64,000 nucleotides of DNA from contig DPOR01000011.1 in the NCBI GenBank assembly GCA_003538135.1, positions 33,186 through 97,185 of the forward strand. Direction: 5' to 3'. The notes beneath the pieces are model-generated. The model saw only the letters and a list, made by a program, of their open reading frames with translations. It was not told the origin of the DNA and made no database searches. The position numbers were made by a program, and so were the translations under genes. Shown here piece by piece: positions 62,755 through 64,000 of this stretch (within the stretch, counting starts at the first letter, position 1; the number at the start of each line of letters is the position of its first letter). Origin of the DNA: Oscillospiraceae bacterium. GTDB taxonomy: Bacteria; Bacillota; Clostridia; Oscillospirales; Acutalibacteraceae.

Positions 62755-62803
62755 CGCCCCGTTTATTAAGCTTAACGGCCTGATAAACGGGGTGCGGTTT
62801 TTA
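62755..62803 (+). terminator. Terminator of the mgl operon
   Basis: CGCCCCGTTTAT (62755-62766) pairs with ATAAACGGGGTGCG (62783-62796), allowing a one-base bulge, followed by GTTTTTATG. It lies 32 bases after the aldo/keto reductase stop. Confidence 0.8.
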
Positions 62804-62826
62804 TGTAAAATGTTAAATTGTACAAA

Positions 62827-62850
62827 CGGTCGGGAGGGATTCGAACCTCC
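62827..62850 (-). tRNA. Orphan 3' end of a tRNA gene (T-arm remnant)
   Basis: On the minus strand the sequence GGAGGTTCGAATCCCTCC followed by CGACCGTTT is a T-loop and 3' acceptor strand. The upstream side does not contain the anticodon arm, D arm or the 5' acceptor strand complementary to ..CGACCG, and one T-stem pair is mismatched. It is therefore not a complete tRNA gene but a 3' fragment, as left at attachment sites when an element integrates into a tRNA. Confidence 0.6.
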
Positions 62851-63004
62851 GGCAGGGCGGCGTTGGTTTTTGCCAATTTACATCCTGCGGCAAGCACGAT
62901 GTAAAGCACCAAAAGAGCACCTGCGAATAGTTCTCTTCCTGTTTTCCTCCGTTCGAAATAATATTGTTACGGCGGATGTTACCTCCATTTTCGTATATAT
63001 CGTC
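62851..63004. other. Non-coding stretch beside the tRNA remnant
   Basis: No convincing gene is seen. A minus-strand mini-frame of 36 codons (62878-62988) has no ribosome site. No T-rich hairpin ending the collagen-like gene was found. Confidence 0.4.
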
Positions 63005-64000
63005 TCAGTCAAGAGCGATTATGGTAATAGTACCACTGAAGCCATTGAGATAAGTATTGTATGCCGAATTTTCAAACCTCAACTGCAATGTAATATCTTT
63101 ATTTGACGCATCATACATTCTGCTGAAATTAAAGGAATGTTGATCATTGGTATACGGTATTTTTGTCCCGTCCCTTTTTATTCGCGTAAGCTCCCTGCAC
63201 AGATTGTCATCATACCCGTCTGTCATCTGAATAGAGTAATTGCCGCTTTTGTTAGATTCGTTTGAACCAACCTCGAGAGAACCGCTTATGCTGACACTGT
63301 AAATATGTCCTTTTTTGAGTGTAATATTATTCCTGTAGGATGAAATCAAGCCGCCCTTGTTTATTTTTTCGTAGACAGTAATATTGACACGACTGTTATT
63401 CAGTACGGCACTCGGAGAGTTTGCCTCTGCATAAAAATATCCGGAGCTTCCGCCGTTCTGACCGGCATCGCCCTTGTCGCCTTTATCTCCCTTATCGCCC
63501 TTGTCGCCTTTTTCGCCTTTTTCGCCGTCAATTCCGGCAGCCTTCACCCCGGTGTCGATGTCTCCGATCCACCAGTTGCCGTTTTCGTCGATGAAGGGTG
63601 TATTTCCGTCTTTTCCGCCTGCGCCGTCCTTACCGTCAGCGCCGTCCTTGCCGTCAAGACCTTTCAAAACCGAAAGATCGTAGATGTTCAACCAGATCTC
63701 ATCGCCGACATATCGCCATTGCAGGGTGTTTTCGTTCACACGGAATTCAGGCGTTTTTCCGTTTGCTCCGTCCGAGCCTTTCTGCCCGGTAGGACCTGTG
63801 ATATCGGCTATCGCAACAAGGTTCTGCCAATCTTCGCCCTCGTAACGCCACTGTATGTGGGTCTCGGCTCTTTGAACCTCTATGTTTTTGGCGTTTGCGC
63901 CGTCAGCGCCGTCTTTGCCGTCGATACCGTCAGCGCCGTCCTTGCCGTTGATGCCGTCTTTTCCGTTAATTCCGTTTGCGCCGTCTTTTCCGTCAGTACC
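63005..64000 (-). CDS. Collagen-like surface protein (partial, runs off the window)
   Basis: The minus frame is open from its TGA at 63005 to the right edge (331 codons and more), so only the C-terminal part is seen. Collagen-like Gly-X-Y runs (GKDGADGIDGKDGADGAN and GEKGDKGDKGDKGDKGD) are interrupted by modules with QWRYEGEDWQNL, QWRYVGDEIW and DENGNWWIGDIDTGV. The last 140 residues form a strand-rich domain (VLNNSRVNITVYEKIN ... LNGFSGTITIIALD) that could be a trimerising C1q/BclA-like cap. Such proteins occur on spore exosporia or cell surfaces. The start lies outside the window. Confidence 0.8.
   Translation of the reverse strand, partial: GTDGKDGANGINGKDGINGKDGADGIDGKDGADGANAKNIEVQRAETHIQWRYEGEDWQNLVAIADITGPTGQKGSDGANGKTPEFRVNENTLQWRYVGDEIWLNIYDLSVLKGLDGKDGADGKDGAGGKDGNTPFIDENGNWWIGDIDTGVKAAGIDGEKGEKGDKGDKGDKGDKGDAGQNGGSSGYFYAEANSPSAVLNNSRVNITVYEKINKGGLISSYRNNITLKKGHIYSVSISGSLEVGSNESNKSGNYSIQMTDGYDDNLCRELTRIKRDGTKIPYTNDQHSFNFSRMYDASNKDITLQLRFENSAYNTYLNGFSGTITIIALD

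Noticed and set aside
62827..62905. Complete tRNA gene
   Set aside because: Only the T-arm and 3' strand are present; no D arm, anticodon arm or matching 5' acceptor strand could be found upstream on the minus strand.
62878..62988. 36-codon minus frame next to the tRNA remnant
   Set aside because: No ribosome site precedes the ATG, and the arginine-rich product has no recognised match.
62747..63106. Plus frame encoding a GREGFEPP peptide
   Set aside because: This peptide arises from reading the antisense of a tRNA T-arm and is a well-known false gene signature.
63474..63683. Plus frame rich in SPLSPFSP repeats
   Set aside because: It is the antisense reading of the Gly-X-Y collagen repeats.
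1..64000. CRISPR array
   Set aside because: No regularly spaced direct repeats were seen; the repeated motifs at 8626-8750 are too few, inverted in part and unevenly spaced.

Overview
The window looks like a chromosomal segment of an endospore-forming Clostridia bacterium, probably a gut-type Oscillospirales or Ruminococcaceae relative with moderately high GC. The evidence is a complete spoIIIAA-AH operon, followed by the Clostridia-type order asp23, nusB, xseA, xseB, ispA, dxs, tlyA, nadK, argR and recN. T-box leaders of Firmicutes type precede alaS and pheST, and a repeat family typical of gut Firmicutes is present. This placement is an inference from gene content; no search was possible.

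Layout. Bases 1-570 hold the tail of an unrecognised gene, a terminator and about 500 gene-poor bases with an inverted repeat. Bases 573-10804 are metabolic and accessory: a beta-propeller/toroid protein divergent from an aldolase of the N-acetylneuraminate lyase family, a bacterial GH3 acyl-adenylating protein, a GtrA membrane protein, a long-chain acyl-CoA synthetase, a 42-residue protein behind a strong promoter and a set of repeated motifs, and a GH36 alpha-galactosidase. A MITE-like repeat flanked by two copies of one terminator hairpin follows (10821-11106).

Bases 11179-27724 form one long rightward block of conserved genes: the sporulation channel (spoIIIA), Asp23, NusB, a Kae1/TsaD paralogue, exonuclease VII, isoprenoid precursor synthesis (ispA, dxs), TlyA, NAD kinase, ArgR, RecN, a second GtrA protein and RlmD. 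Most of these genes abut or overlap by 4-23 bases, so translational coupling is likely.

Bases 27763-35487 are the least conserved part. They hold an unknown protein, a UgtP-like lipid glycosyltransferase, two unknown proteins (one with a ParB-like DGHH motif), a secreted SGNH hydrolase with SLH-like repeats, and an XRE regulator divergent from three zinc-ribbon membrane or soluble proteins. A 15-base palindrome sits between the -35 and -10 boxes of the zinc-ribbon promoter.

Bases 35590-46094 return to housekeeping: T-box and alaS, a HIT protein, a phosphoribosyltransferase, comEC (with a degenerate nuclease-like domain), holA, an RNase M5-like TOPRIM protein, ispF, and cdaA-cdaR for c-di-AMP. 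Leftward genes at 47167-52776 are an unknown protein, an IreB-family protein, pheT-pheS with their T-box, and a rhodanese-TtcA fusion.

Bases 53039-62722 are a sugar uptake and sensing locus. An AraC-type response regulator, a Cache-HAMP histidine kinase and a sensory sugar-binding lipoprotein overlap as one unit. They are followed by an mglBAC galactose/glucose ABC transporter, a single-pass protein with an InlB-type repeat and an aldo/keto reductase. The alpha-galactosidase at 9122 could supply galactose to this system, which is inference. The right end carries an orphan tRNA 3' end (possible attachment-site scar) and a collagen-like surface protein that runs off the window.
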